6,490 bases of DNA from Rhodoferax sp. GTDB taxonomy: Bacteria > Pseudomonadota > Gammaproteobacteria > Burkholderiales > Burkholderiaceae_C. Both the position numbers and the translations under genes were made by a program. The DNA is taken from positions 1 through 6,490 of the forward strand of contig VERU01000153.1 of the NCBI GenBank assembly GCA_018882485.1, written 5' to 3'. Under the pieces are notes generated by a model. That model ran no database searches and was not told the DNA's origin. It saw only the letters and a program-made list of their open reading frames with translations. This document shows, in pieces, positions 1-6,292 of this stretch (within the stretch, counting starts at the first letter, position 1; each line of letters starts with the position of its first letter).

Positions 1-211
1 TGAGATGGTTCCAGCCGCCGGGAAACAGGCTGGTGTCGACCGGCGAAAGCTTGAAGCCGGCGTTGCGCAGGTCCACCGAGGTGTAGAACGGCGGCGTGTG
101 CTCCATCCACTCCAGGCGGAACCAGCGCTCGATGGCGGGCATGGAATCCAGCACCCGCTGCTCCAGCTCATTGATCGGGCCGGTGAGGGCGGTGACAAGA
201 TGGGGAACCAT
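1..211 (-). CDS. gshA: Glutamate-cysteine ligase, N-terminal 70 residues (runs off left edge)
   Basis: This gene makes gamma-glutamylcysteine from glutamate and cysteine with ATP, the first step of glutathione synthesis in the cytoplasm. The visible protein starts MVPHLVTALTGPINELEQR and continues through the stretches ERWFRLEWMEHTPPFYTSVD and NAGFKLSPVDTSLFPGGWN. I recognise these as the conserved N-terminus of the GshA form found in many beta- and gammaproteobacteria, which is distinct from the E. coli type. The ATG at 211-209 is supported by a GGAG ribosome-binding site seven bases upstream. It lies 71 bp downstream of proA on the same strand, so the two may be co-transcribed; both enzymes act on the gamma-carboxyl group of glutamate. 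The rest of the gene is outside the window, so its integrity cannot be judged. Confidence 0.85.
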   Translation of the reverse strand, partial: MVPHLVTALTGPINELEQRVLDSMPAIERWFRLEWMEHTPPFYTSVDLRNAGFKLSPVDTSLFPGGWNHL

Positions 212-218
212 GGGTGAA

Positions 219-222
219 CTCC
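219..222 (-). promoter_or_regulatory. Ribosome-binding site of gshA
   Basis: GGAG on the minus strand, seven bases before the ATG at 211. It fixes the gshA start and shows that gshA has its own translation signal, independent of the interrupted proA upstream. Confidence 0.6.
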
Positions 223-552
223 AAAGGGCGGCCGATGGGGCGCGCGAAGATGATCCGTCAGTTGGGGCCGAACGCCGGTTCCTCAAGTGCGCAGGTTACC
301 GTCGCCCAGCACCACGTACTTGAGCGAGGTCAGGCCCTCGATGCCCACCGGGCCCCGGGCGTGGAACTTGTCGGTGGAGATGCCGATCTCTGCGCCCAGC
401 CCGTATTCGAAGCCGTCCGCGAAGCGGGTACTGGCGTTGACCATCACGCTGGCGGAGTCCACCTCGCGCAGGAAAGTCTGGGCGTGCAGGTGGTCGCGCG
501 TGACGATGCTGTCGGTGTGGTGGCTGGAGTAGTGGTTGATGTGGGCGATGGC

Positions 553-555
553 CTA
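553..555 (-). other. In-frame TAG within proA (codon 351)
   Basis: The minus-strand codon is TAG, between GLD (348-350) and AIAHIN. Homologous ProA proteins normally have an acidic residue here, so GAG to TAG, the single base at position 555, is the simplest origin. The flanking frame is intact on both sides with no other disruption, so the lesion is recent, a read error, or tolerated by suppression. Confidence 0.85.
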
Positions 556-639
556 GTCCAGCCCGGCCACCACCTTGATGCTGATGATGGGCGCCAGGTA
601 CTCCTCGCTCCAGTCGCTGTCCTGCGCCGGCACCACAAC

Positions 640-697
640 TGCTCCTGGATTCATAGCTAGAAACCCATTATCCACGGGGCTTGAATGGCTTTTTTGC
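640..697 (-). repeat. AT-rich in-frame insertion in proA, possibly a small dispersed repeat
   Basis: Between the conserved [12 protein letters not shown] (about 291-302) and DWSEEYLAP (331-339), proA carries a patch clearly richer in A and T than the gene around it. It encodes roughly [20 protein letters not shown]. It includes a run of six A and the minus-strand words TAATGGGTTTCTAGCTATGA. E. coli ProA is about 417 residues; this frame is 440, and the excess falls mostly here. The composition and wording resemble the short dispersed repeats of Comamonadaceae genomes, but that resemblance is from memory. The boundaries are approximate and no second copy occurs in this window. Confidence 0.4.
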
Positions 698-1605
698 CCC
701 AGGATTTCCAGGGTTTTCGGGCAGCCCCGCATCTCCACGCCCTTGGCCGCGAACACCGCACCGATGCGCGGCAGGAATGCAGCCGCCACACCCTGGGCCA
801 CCAGCAGGCCCTCGGCGGCGTTGCAGGGGCTGTACTTCTGCGTCTTGGCGTTGTCGACCACGGCCAGCGCCATCTCCAGGTCGCAGGGGTCGTCCACATA
901 CACATGGCAATTGCCATCCAGGTGCTTGATCACCGGCACCCGGGCATCACGGCTGATGCGCTCGATCAGACCCTTGCCGCCCCGGGGGATCACCACATCG
1001 ATGAACTGCGGCAGGGTGATCAGCTGGCCCACCACCTCGCGATCGGTCGTCTGCACCAGCTGCACCGCGTCGGCCGGCAGCCCGGCCTCGGTCAGCGCCT
1101 GCTGAACCAGGCGTGCCAGCGCCTTGTTCGAGTCGATGGCTTCGGAGCCGCCCCGCAGGATGCAGGCATTGCCACTCTTGATCGACAGACTCGCCGCCTC
1201 GATGGTCACGTTGGGACGGCTTTCGTAGATCATGGCGAACACCCCGATGGGCACCCGCATCTGGCCAACGCGGATGCCGCTGGGCTGCTGGCGCAGCCCG
1301 ATCACCTCGCCGATCACATCCGGCATGGCCGCGAGCTGCTCGCAGCCCTGGGCACAGGTTTCCAGGACCTTGGGCGTCAGGCGCAGCCGGTCGACCATGG
1401 GGGCCGGCAGCCCGGCCGCCTCGGCCCGCGACAGGTCGCTCGCGTTGTCCCGCTGCAGCGATGCCACGTTGTCGCGCAGCAGCGCCGCCAGCCGCCGCAA
1501 GGCCCGGTTGCGGGTGGCGGTGTCGGCCCTGGCCATGCCGACCGAAGCCGCCTTGGCACAGGAGCCCAGCGACTGGACCTGTTCGGTGATGGAGAGCGCG
1601 TTCAT

Positions 1606-1694
1606 GGCCTGATTTTTGCAGATCGGCGGTCGTCTGCCGCCGGCCGGGTGAATAATGGGCGGGTCGCCGGTCCAGCGGCTCTCGACACTGCGCC
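1606..1694. promoter_or_regulatory. Divergent intergenic region between proA and the hydrolase, with a small hairpin
   Basis: This 89-bp region must hold the start signals of proA (left) and the hydrolase (right). CGGCGG at 1624-1629 pairs with CCGCCG at 1637-1642 around a seven-base loop, placing a hairpin in the likely proA leader. Minus-strand CATTAT near 1650-1655 is a weak -10 candidate for proA. No convincing -35 box or strong ribosome-binding site is seen for either gene. Confidence 0.3.
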
Positions 1695-2486
1695 ATGCCC
1701 TTCGCCACCGCGTCCGACGGAACCCGGCTGCACTACGACACCGACGGCCAGGGCGAGCCGCTGCTGCTGATCGCCGGCCAGGCCAGCGACCACCGGGAGT
1801 GGGACGGTGTGCGCGCGGACTTTGCCGCCCACCACCGGGTGATCGTCTGGGACTACCGCGGCACCGGCGCCAGCGACAAGCCCCGGCAACCGGCCTACAG
1901 CACCCGCGGATTCGCCGACGATGCCGTGGCCATCCTGGATCACCTGGGGTTGGCGCGCGCCCATGCCTACGGGGTGTCCATGGGGGGCCGGGTGGCTCAG
2001 TGGCTGGGCATTGACCATGGCCATCGGCTGGGCGCGCTGGTGCTGGGTGCCACCACGCCCGGCAACGCCCACGGCGTGGCCAGGCATCCGGCCGTCACCC
2101 AGGCCATGCAGCGCGGCGACTGGGCCAGCCTGCGCCACACCCTGGTCTCACCCGACTGGAGCCGCACCCACCCGGACTTCGAGGCGCGCATGGCCGCCAT
2201 GGACGCCACGCCGGCACCGGCCCACGCGCGCCGCCTGCACTACCAGGCCAGCGAAGCCCTCGACAGCTGGGACGCGCTGCCCCAGATCACGGCGCCCACG
2301 CTGGTCATTCACGGCAGCCAGGACGAGATCAATGTGAGTGCCAATGCCGCGCTGCTGGCGAGCCGGATTCCCGGCGCCGAGTTGGCGGTGATCGATGGTG
2401 CCCGGCACAGCTATTTCGAAGAATTCCGGACGCTTGCCAGCCAACGGGTGCTCGAGTTTTTGCAACGGCATCCAACCACTCACTGA
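1695..2486 (+). CDS. Alpha/beta-fold hydrolase
   Basis: A 263-residue single-domain alpha/beta hydrolase with no signal peptide or membrane segment, so a cytoplasmic hydrolase of an ester, lactone or C-C bond; the substrate cannot be told. The nucleophile elbow is G93-V-S95-M-G97. The catalytic acid is probably D210 in HGSQDEI and the base H238 in GARHSY. The oxyanion-hole strand is LLLIAGQA at 23-30, with AGQA in place of the common HG pair. [13 protein letters not shown] at 51-63 is typical of the family. Overall it resembles 3-oxoadipate enol-lactonase-like and general carboxylesterase members, but no aromatic-degradation genes are nearby. The ATG at 1695 gives the usual N-terminus ([19 protein letters not shown]), although there is no clear ribosome-binding site. 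It is divergent from proA and convergent with the distant lysR. A degraded copy of its residues 193-227 region lies at 4023-4125. Confidence 0.85.
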   Translation: MPFATASDGTRLHYDTDGQGEPLLLIAGQASDHREWDGVRADFAAHHRVIVWDYRGTGASDKPRQPAYSTRGFADDAVAILDHLGLARAHAYGVSMGGRVAQWLGIDHGHRLGALVLGATTPGNAHGVARHPAVTQAMQRGDWASLRHTLVSPDWSRTHPDFEARMAAMDATPAPAHARRLHYQASEALDSWDALPQITAPTLVIHGSQDEINVSANAALLASRIPGAELAVIDGARHSYFEEFRTLASQRVLEFLQRHPTTH

Positions 2487-2514
2487 GCCAGTCGTCTCAA
2501 ACCCGCTCACTCAT

Positions 2515-2559
2515 GGCTTGTATAGAATTCATTTTTTTATTCATTAAATTATTCACCTG
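2515..2559 (+). promoter_or_regulatory. AT-rich promoter/operator region of the HipA-like gene with three 12-bp-spaced ATTCA repeats
   Basis: This strongly AT-rich patch is the only non-coding DNA between the hydrolase stop and the kinase start. ATTCA occurs at 2527, 2539 and 2551, exactly 12 bp apart; the first two copies are ATTCATT. TTGTAT at 2518-2523 is a possible -35 box and sequences around 2541-2550 a possible -10 box, though spacing is imperfect. No Shine-Dalgarno sequence precedes the ATG at 2560, so a leaderless or near-leaderless mRNA is possible. The repeats could be an operator for the HTH of the protein encoded here. That is inference. Confidence 0.4.
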
Positions 2560-3906
2560 ATGCCTGGACACAGTGATCGGCTGAAACTCTTGCTGACAGC
2601 AGGGCCACGGTCGGCGCAGCAGATCATGGGAAAATTGGGCATCAGTCAGCCTACCTTGTCCCGTGCAATCGCCGCGATGGGGAACGAACTTGTTCGCATC
2701 AGGGCTGGAAGAACCATTCACTACGCCCTGCAAGATGTGGCCAGAGGCTTGCCCGAAACACCTGTGTACCGGGTAGGGACAGACGGCAAGATTGGACGTC
2801 TGGGCATGTTGATGCCCGTGCGCGACCAGGGCTTTGTGATGCAGGGCGATGACGGCACCACGGCACACAGCGAGGGACTCCCGTGGTGGCTTCTCGACCT
2901 GCGACCACAGGGTTTCATGGGGCGAGCGTTTGCCAGGCGCTATGCCCAGGAATTGGGCATGCCCGCCCAGATCGCGCAATGGTCCGACGCTCAGGCCCTG
3001 CGGGCGCTCCTGTCTCACGGGCATGATGGGGTGGGCAACTTGCTGCTGGGCGATCTGGCGAGAGACCGCTTCCTCAATGCGCCAGACCCGGTGGCCATCC
3101 CCGTGGCCGACAAGGGCGAAGCCTATGTGCGCCTGGCCCGCGAGCTGGCCAACCCAGGCGACACCTGGTCGTCGGCGGCAGGTGAGCAACCCAAATTTGC
3201 CACCTATGCACAAACCACTCGGGGAGATGCGCATCAGATCGTCAAGTTCACTTTGCCCGACGACAACCCGATCACCGAACGCTGGCGGGACCTGCTGCTG
3301 GCCGAACACCATGCCCTGCAGGCCCTGAGTGATGCTGGCGTGGCCGCTTCACGCGTCCACATCATCGATCACGGGAGCCAGCGATTTCTGGAGGTCGAGC
3401 GATTTGACCGTGTAGGACCCAGGGGCCGCTGCAGCCTGTATTCACTCGCCGCCATGGACGCTGAGTTCACGGGTTTGGCGCGGTCTGCCTGGCCAGTGGT
3501 GACGGCCGCCTTGTCCTCGGCCGGCCACATTGACCCACAGGCGCATGAGGGTGCTTCGCTGCTCTACGCATTTGGGACCTTGATCGGCAATACCGACATG
3601 CACCACGGGAACCTGTCCTTCCTGGGCCCGCCAGGGCACCCCTATCCCCTGGCGCCAGCCTACGACATGCTGCCCATGGGATTCCAGCCCGGCTCTGGTG
3701 GTGGACTCAATGATTCACTCGCACCGGCAAACCTGCATCCGGCGGTGAGCCCCGCCCTGTGGCGCCGGGCTTACACGATGGCAAACGCATTTCTTGACCG
3801 TATCCAGGCTGACCCGCGCTTCTCCGGGCGTTTTGCGCCGTGCATGATCAGCCTGGCAGACCATTTGAGACAGGCTGGCAGCCGCATTGACCGACTCGCG
3901 GATTAG
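2560..3906 (+). CDS. yjjJ: HipA-family serine/threonine kinase with N-terminal HTH (YjjJ type)
   Basis: A 448-residue protein combining a winged helix-turn-helix with a HipA-type kinase domain, the architecture of E. coli YjjJ. The HTH is at about 6-57 (recognition region LGISQPTLSRAIAAM, 26-40). Kinase elements appear in order: a Gly/Ser loop SSAAGEQPK at 204-212, equivalent to the HipA loop that carries its autophosphorylated serine; K229 in IVKF, the probable ATP-binding lysine; FLEVERFDR at 276-284; the catalytic loop GNTDMHHGN with D346 and metal ligand N351; and D369 in LAPAYDML. All key residues are present, so an active kinase is expected. HipA itself phosphorylates glutamyl-tRNA synthetase; the target of YjjJ-type proteins is not evident from sequence. 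No separate hipB-like antitoxin gene adjoins it, so the fused HTH may provide autoregulation. It lies within an accessory segment and ends 26 bp before a lysR remnant. Confidence 0.85.
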   Translation: MPGHSDRLKLLLTAGPRSAQQIMGKLGISQPTLSRAIAAMGNELVRIRAGRTIHYALQDVARGLPETPVYRVGTDGKIGRLGMLMPVRDQGFVMQGDDGTTAHSEGLPWWLLDLRPQGFMGRAFARRYAQELGMPAQIAQWSDAQALRALLSHGHDGVGNLLLGDLARDRFLNAPDPVAIPVADKGEAYVRLARELANPGDTWSSAAGEQPKFATYAQTTRGDAHQIVKFTLPDDNPITERWRDLLLAEHHALQALSDAGVAASRVHIIDHGSQRFLEVERFDRVGPRGRCSLYSLAAMDAEFTGLARSAWPVVTAALSSAGHIDPQAHEGASLLYAFGTLIGNTDMHHGNLSFLGPPGHPYPLAPAYDMLPMGFQPGSGGGLNDSLAPANLHPAVSPALWRRAYTMANAFLDRIQADPRFSGRFAPCMISLADHLRQAGSRIDRLAD

Positions 3907-3932
3907 CAATTCGTACATCTTCTCCATCTTCC

Positions 3933-4021
3933 TCACGCAGGGAGAGGCGCCGGCACACCATCCGCCTGGGCCATGTTCGCCACCAGATCGTCGATGAAGA
4001 CCCGCACCTTGGCCGGCAGCA
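3933..4021 (-). pseudogene. 3'-terminal fragment of a LysR-family regulator gene
   Basis: The minus strand encodes LPAKVRVFIDDLVANMAQ followed by a short tail and TGA at 3935-3933. This matches the C-terminus of the intact LysR gene at the right, which reads LPAKVRVFIDYLVANMAE. At the DNA level 3970-4021 aligns with 5427-5478 with only 3 differences in 52 bases. Similarity stops abruptly at 4022, where hydrolase-derived sequence begins. No HTH or remainder of the gene is present, so it is a remnant. Its last residues (ADGVPAPLPA) differ from those of the intact gene and may be the original tail. Confidence 0.8.
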
Positions 4022-4022
4022 C

Positions 4023-4125
4023 GACGCCCTGGCCCGCATCAAGGCGGCTACGCTGTTCATTCACGGCAGCCAGGACGTGATCAACGTGAGTTCCAACGCC
4101 GCGCTGCTGGCAGGCCGGCTTCCCG
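4023..4125 (+). pseudogene. Internal fragment of an alpha/beta hydrolase gene
   Basis: 4023-4125 aligns without gaps to 2271-2373 of the intact hydrolase, with 15 differences in 103 bases by hand count. The translation contains LFIHGSQDVINVSSNAALLA, matching [20 protein letters not shown] around the catalytic acid D210. The nucleophile and histidine regions are missing. The left edge abuts the lysR remnant at a shared CAGC (4017-4020), and similarity ends after 4125. The level of divergence means this is either an old duplicate or derives from a related strain's homologue. It cannot encode a functional hydrolase. Confidence 0.8.
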
Positions 4126-4162
4126 TTATCAAGCAGCTGATGTCTTGCTTGGCAAAAATTCG

Positions 4163-4191
4163 TGAACAAGCCTTTACATATAAAGCATAAT
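4163..4191 (+). promoter_or_regulatory. Candidate sigma-70 promoter for the AAA ATPase gene
   Basis: TGAACA at 4163-4168 and CATAAT at 4186-4191 are separated by 17 bases. They match the -35 and -10 consensus at 4/6 and 5/6 positions. Transcription would start near 4198, in an AT-rich tract just upstream of the ATG at 4219. This supports the 4219 start over the upstream GTG at 4162, which would lie within the promoter. A second possible pair is TTTACA (4173-4178) with TTATTA (4197-4202). Confidence 0.45.
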
Positions 4192-4218
4192 CAAAGTTAT
4201 TATTTAAAATTGCATGGT

Positions 4219-5409
4219 ATGTTTTCCCGTCTCAGCGTCAATCGCCTTCAGCGCTTGGCACAGCAATTCCCAGCCGTCTTGATTCTGGGCGCCCGCCAGG
4301 TTGGCAAGACCACGCTCGCACGTCAGACCTTTCCAGGTTTTGGGTACCAGGATCTGGAAGATCCCGGCACCTATGGCCTGTTTGCCGAAGATCCGCGATT
4401 TCAATTGGATGCCCGATCTGGCCACGACGGCCTGATCCTGGATGAGGCCCAACGCCTCCCGGTTTTGTTTGATGCATTGCGCGGCGCCATTGATGCCGAC
4501 CGCGCACGGATGGGGCGTTTTGTCATACTGGGTTCAGCTCAGCCGACGCTCGTGCGCCAGGTCGCCGAAAGCCTGGCGGGGCGCGTTGGAATTTTGGAAC
4601 TGGCGCCCTTGACCGTTCAGGAAAGCAGTACGGGCGACACCCCAGTGACAGACTACCAGCACATCTGGCTCGCAGGTGGTTTTCCTGACGCGCTGGGTTC
4701 GGCCCGGCGGGGTGGTCATTTCAGGGACTGGTGGGAAGCCTATTTGCGCACCTACGTTGAACGCGACCTGCCCGTCATGGGTGTGGACGCCAACCCCATC
4801 ATGATGCGAAAACTGCTGACGATGCTGGCGCATGCTCAAGGGGGTATGGCCAACCACAGTCAGCTCGCAGCCGCCCTGGGCCTGTCACAACCAACGGTCA
4901 CCCGTTACATCAACATCCTGGAACACAGTTTTCTGCTCAGACGCCTGCCGCCCTACTTCCGCAACATGGGCAAGCGCTTGGTCAAGGCGCCGAAGCTTTA
5001 CCTACGCGACACCGGCTTGCTGCATCACCTGCTGAACATTGACTCGCTCGAGGTGCTGGAGACTCACCCCATCCGGGGCGCGAGCTGGGAGACCTTTGTG
5101 ATGGAGGACCTGCTGCGGCGGGAGGCCGAGGCTTACCCGTACAGCGTTCCGCACTATTGGCGCACGGCCGGTGGTGCCGAGGTAGACCTGTTGCTGGAGC
5201 GCCGCGGCGGTCTGCATGCCGTCGAAATCAAGACCTCAAGGGCAAGCTCGCCTTACCTTGCCCGCAGCCTGCGCGCCATCATGGCCGACACCCAGGCAGT
5301 CAGCGCCACCATCATCGACCAGGGGCAGGGGAGCGAACCTTTGGCGCCAGGTGTGTACCGGCGTGGATTTGGTGAAGCAAGCACCTGGCTACCGGACGTC
5401 ATCCTTTGA
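4219..5409 (+). CDS. ATP-binding protein, AAA_14 domain plus DUF4143
   Basis: A 396-residue P-loop ATPase. From M1 (ATG 4219): Walker A GARQVGKT at 24-31, Walker B LILDEAQ at 72-78 (D75, E76), sensor-like ILGSAQ at 103-108 and the family motif LAGGFPDAL at 151-159. DUF4143 follows at about 175-345, including a winged-helix-like stretch (LAAALGLSQPTVTRYINILE, 216-235) and a C-terminal PD-(D/E)XK-like core, GGAEVDLLLE then AVEIKTS (D323, E336, K338). Family members are widespread, strain-variable ATPases of largely unknown role; the nuclease-like core suggests, but does not prove, action on nucleic acid. A GTG at 4162 in the same frame would add 19 residues. I prefer 4219 because homologues begin close to the P-loop and a promoter-like pair sits at 4163-4191. 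No clear ribosome-binding site precedes either start. The 3' end overlaps the convergent lysR by 11 bp. Confidence 0.85.
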   Translation: MFSRLSVNRLQRLAQQFPAVLILGARQVGKTTLARQTFPGFGYQDLEDPGTYGLFAEDPRFQLDARSGHDGLILDEAQRLPVLFDALRGAIDADRARMGRFVILGSAQPTLVRQVAESLAGRVGILELAPLTVQESSTGDTPVTDYQHIWLAGGFPDALGSARRGGHFRDWWEAYLRTYVERDLPVMGVDANPIMMRKLLTMLAHAQGGMANHSQLAAALGLSQPTVTRYINILEHSFLLRRLPPYFRNMGKRLVKAPKLYLRDTGLLHHLLNIDSLEVLETHPIRGASWETFVMEDLLRREAEAYPYSVPHYWRTAGGAEVDLLLERRGGLHAVEIKTSRASSPYLARSLRAIMADTQAVSATIIDQGQGSEPLAPGVYRRGFGEASTWLPDVIL

Positions 5410-6292
5410 GGGGATGGCTCGGCTCTGCCATGTTCGCCACCAGGTAGTCAATGAAGACCCGCACCTTGGCCGGCAGCAGACGGGTGGCGGTGAGGGCGTA
5501 GGCCCCGACCACCGGCGGTGACCAGTCGGGCAGCACCCGCTCCAGGCGCCCTGCCGCCAGGTCTGCCTGCACCCACGACTCGGCCGACTGAACAATGCCC
5601 TGGCCACCCAGCGCCAGTTGCTGCAGCAGGCCACGGCTGTTGGCGACAAACTGCCCACCCACCTCGACGCTCTGGCTGCTGCCATCACGATGCACCAACA
5701 CCCAGGGCGCCTCCTTCATGCGCAGGCAGTCGTGGCCGGCCAGGTCCTGCGGCCGGGCCGGCATGCCGCGCCGCTGCAAGTAGTCGGGGGCGGCCACCAG
5801 CACGGTGGCCAGTCGGGCGATCGGGCGGGCGATCAGGTTCTGGTCCTGGGGCGGCCCCATGCGAATGGCCACGTCGACCGGGTCCCCCATGAGGTCTGCC
5901 CGGTTGGGTGTGAGGTCCAGATCAAACCGGATGCCGGGGTAGCGGCGCGAAAAATCAGCGAGCAGAGGGCTCAGGTAGATCACGCTGAAGTCCACCGGCA
6001 GCGAGGCCCGGATCACCCCGCTGGGCTGCGTCTGCAGGTCGGTGAGTTCCTGGTTCGCCAACTCGGCCTCCTGGATGATGCGCTGGCAGTTGTTGAAGTA
6101 CAGCCGGCCACCCTCGGTCAGCTCCACGCGGCGGGTACTGCGGTTGAACAGGCGCAGGCCCACCGCACGCTCCAGTTCGGCGATGCGGCGCGACACGGTG
6201 GAGTTGGGCAGGCCCAGCACCTCGGCCGCACGGCGAAAGCTGCTGGCGCGCGCCACCTCCACAAAGAGGTGCATGTTTCTGAAAATTTCCAT
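5399..6292 (-). CDS. LysR-family transcriptional regulator
   Basis: A 297-residue LysR-type regulator. The winged HTH is at about 1-60 (FVEVARASSFRRAAEVLGLP, then NSTVSRRIAELERAVGLRLF). A linker helix is at about 65-90, and a periplasmic-binding-protein-like effector domain follows at about 92-285, starting GVIRASLPVDF. A TTG at 6319 is in frame, but ATG 6292 gives the standard MEIFRNMHLFVEVA start, so I use it; the ribosome-binding site is weak. The gene is divergent from an NmrA/SDR-like oxidoreductase gene at 6433, the usual arrangement of a LysR regulator and its target, so control of that gene is likely. Its last six codons lie in or against the end of the ATPase gene. The C-terminal tail (EPSHPLKG) differs from that of the remnant at 3933, as if rewritten when the ATPase module arrived. 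The effector is unknown. Confidence 0.9.
   Translation of the reverse strand: MEIFRNMHLFVEVARASSFRRAAEVLGLPNSTVSRRIAELERAVGLRLFNRSTRRVELTEGGRLYFNNCQRIIQEAELANQELTDLQTQPSGVIRASLPVDFSVIYLSPLLADFSRRYPGIRFDLDLTPNRADLMGDPVDVAIRMGPPQDQNLIARPIARLATVLVAAPDYLQRRGMPARPQDLAGHDCLRMKEAPWVLVHRDGSSQSVEVGGQFVANSRGLLQQLALGGQGIVQSAESWVQADLAAGRLERVLPDWSPPVVGAYALTATRLLPAKVRVFIDYLVANMAEPSHPLKG

Larger units (their letters stand above)
283..1605 (-). pseudogene. proA: Glutamate-5-semialdehyde dehydrogenase (gamma-glutamyl phosphate reductase), interrupted by an in-frame amber codon
   Basis: ProA reduces gamma-glutamyl phosphate to glutamate-5-semialdehyde with NADPH, the second step of proline synthesis. The frame from ATG 1605 gives 350 residues, then TAG at 555-553. 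It resumes without any frameshift to TGA at 285-283, giving 440 codons in all. Family features are clear: [13 protein letters not shown] at 121-133, [13 protein letters not shown] at 144-156, the probable catalytic cysteine C233 in GNCHVYVD, and CNAAEGLLV at 261-269. After the TAG come [39 protein letters not shown] and [20 protein letters not shown], which are typical ProA C-terminal sequence. The TAG falls inside the ProA signature, where this family usually has Glu (GLD-E-AIAHIN); one G-to-T change would make it. The truncated product would lack about 90 residues. A sequencing error, a real nonsense mutation or suppression are all possible. Residues about 303-322 look like an insertion (see 640-697). 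Confidence 0.9.

Noticed and set aside
553..555. Genetic recoding of TAG (for example pyrrolysine)
   Set aside because: ProA has no known need for such a residue here, the normal residue is an ordinary acidic one, and nothing in the window suggests recoding machinery. A point mutation or read error is simpler.
1603..1614. Identical 12-base start context AATCAGGCCATG at proA (minus, about 1603-1614) and lysR (minus, about 6290-6301)
   Set aside because: The match is short, the genes are unrelated, and similarity does not extend on either side. Most likely chance or a shared weak initiation context.
685..1770. Long plus-strand open frame (361 codons) opposite proA
   Set aside because: It is the shadow of proA on the other strand, with His/Gln/Arg-rich low-information sequence and no family features. 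It also runs into the start of the hydrolase gene.
2487..2559. Transposon ends or target-site duplications around the accessory segment
   Set aside because: I looked for inverted terminal repeats and short direct duplications near 2487-2559, 3907-3970 and 5399-5427 and saw none that pair convincingly. There is also no transposase or integrase gene.
2497..3312. Long minus-strand open frame (271 codons) opposite the kinase gene
   Set aside because: It is antisense to a clear HipA-type gene with all catalytic motifs, and its translation shows no recognisable domain. GC-rich codon bias opens the opposite strand by chance.
3933..4169. 78-codon minus-strand frame as an independent small gene
   Set aside because: Only its C-terminal part resembles protein (the LysR tail). 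The rest is the antisense of the hydrolase remnant and promoter DNA, so it is a chance fusion frame across the scar.
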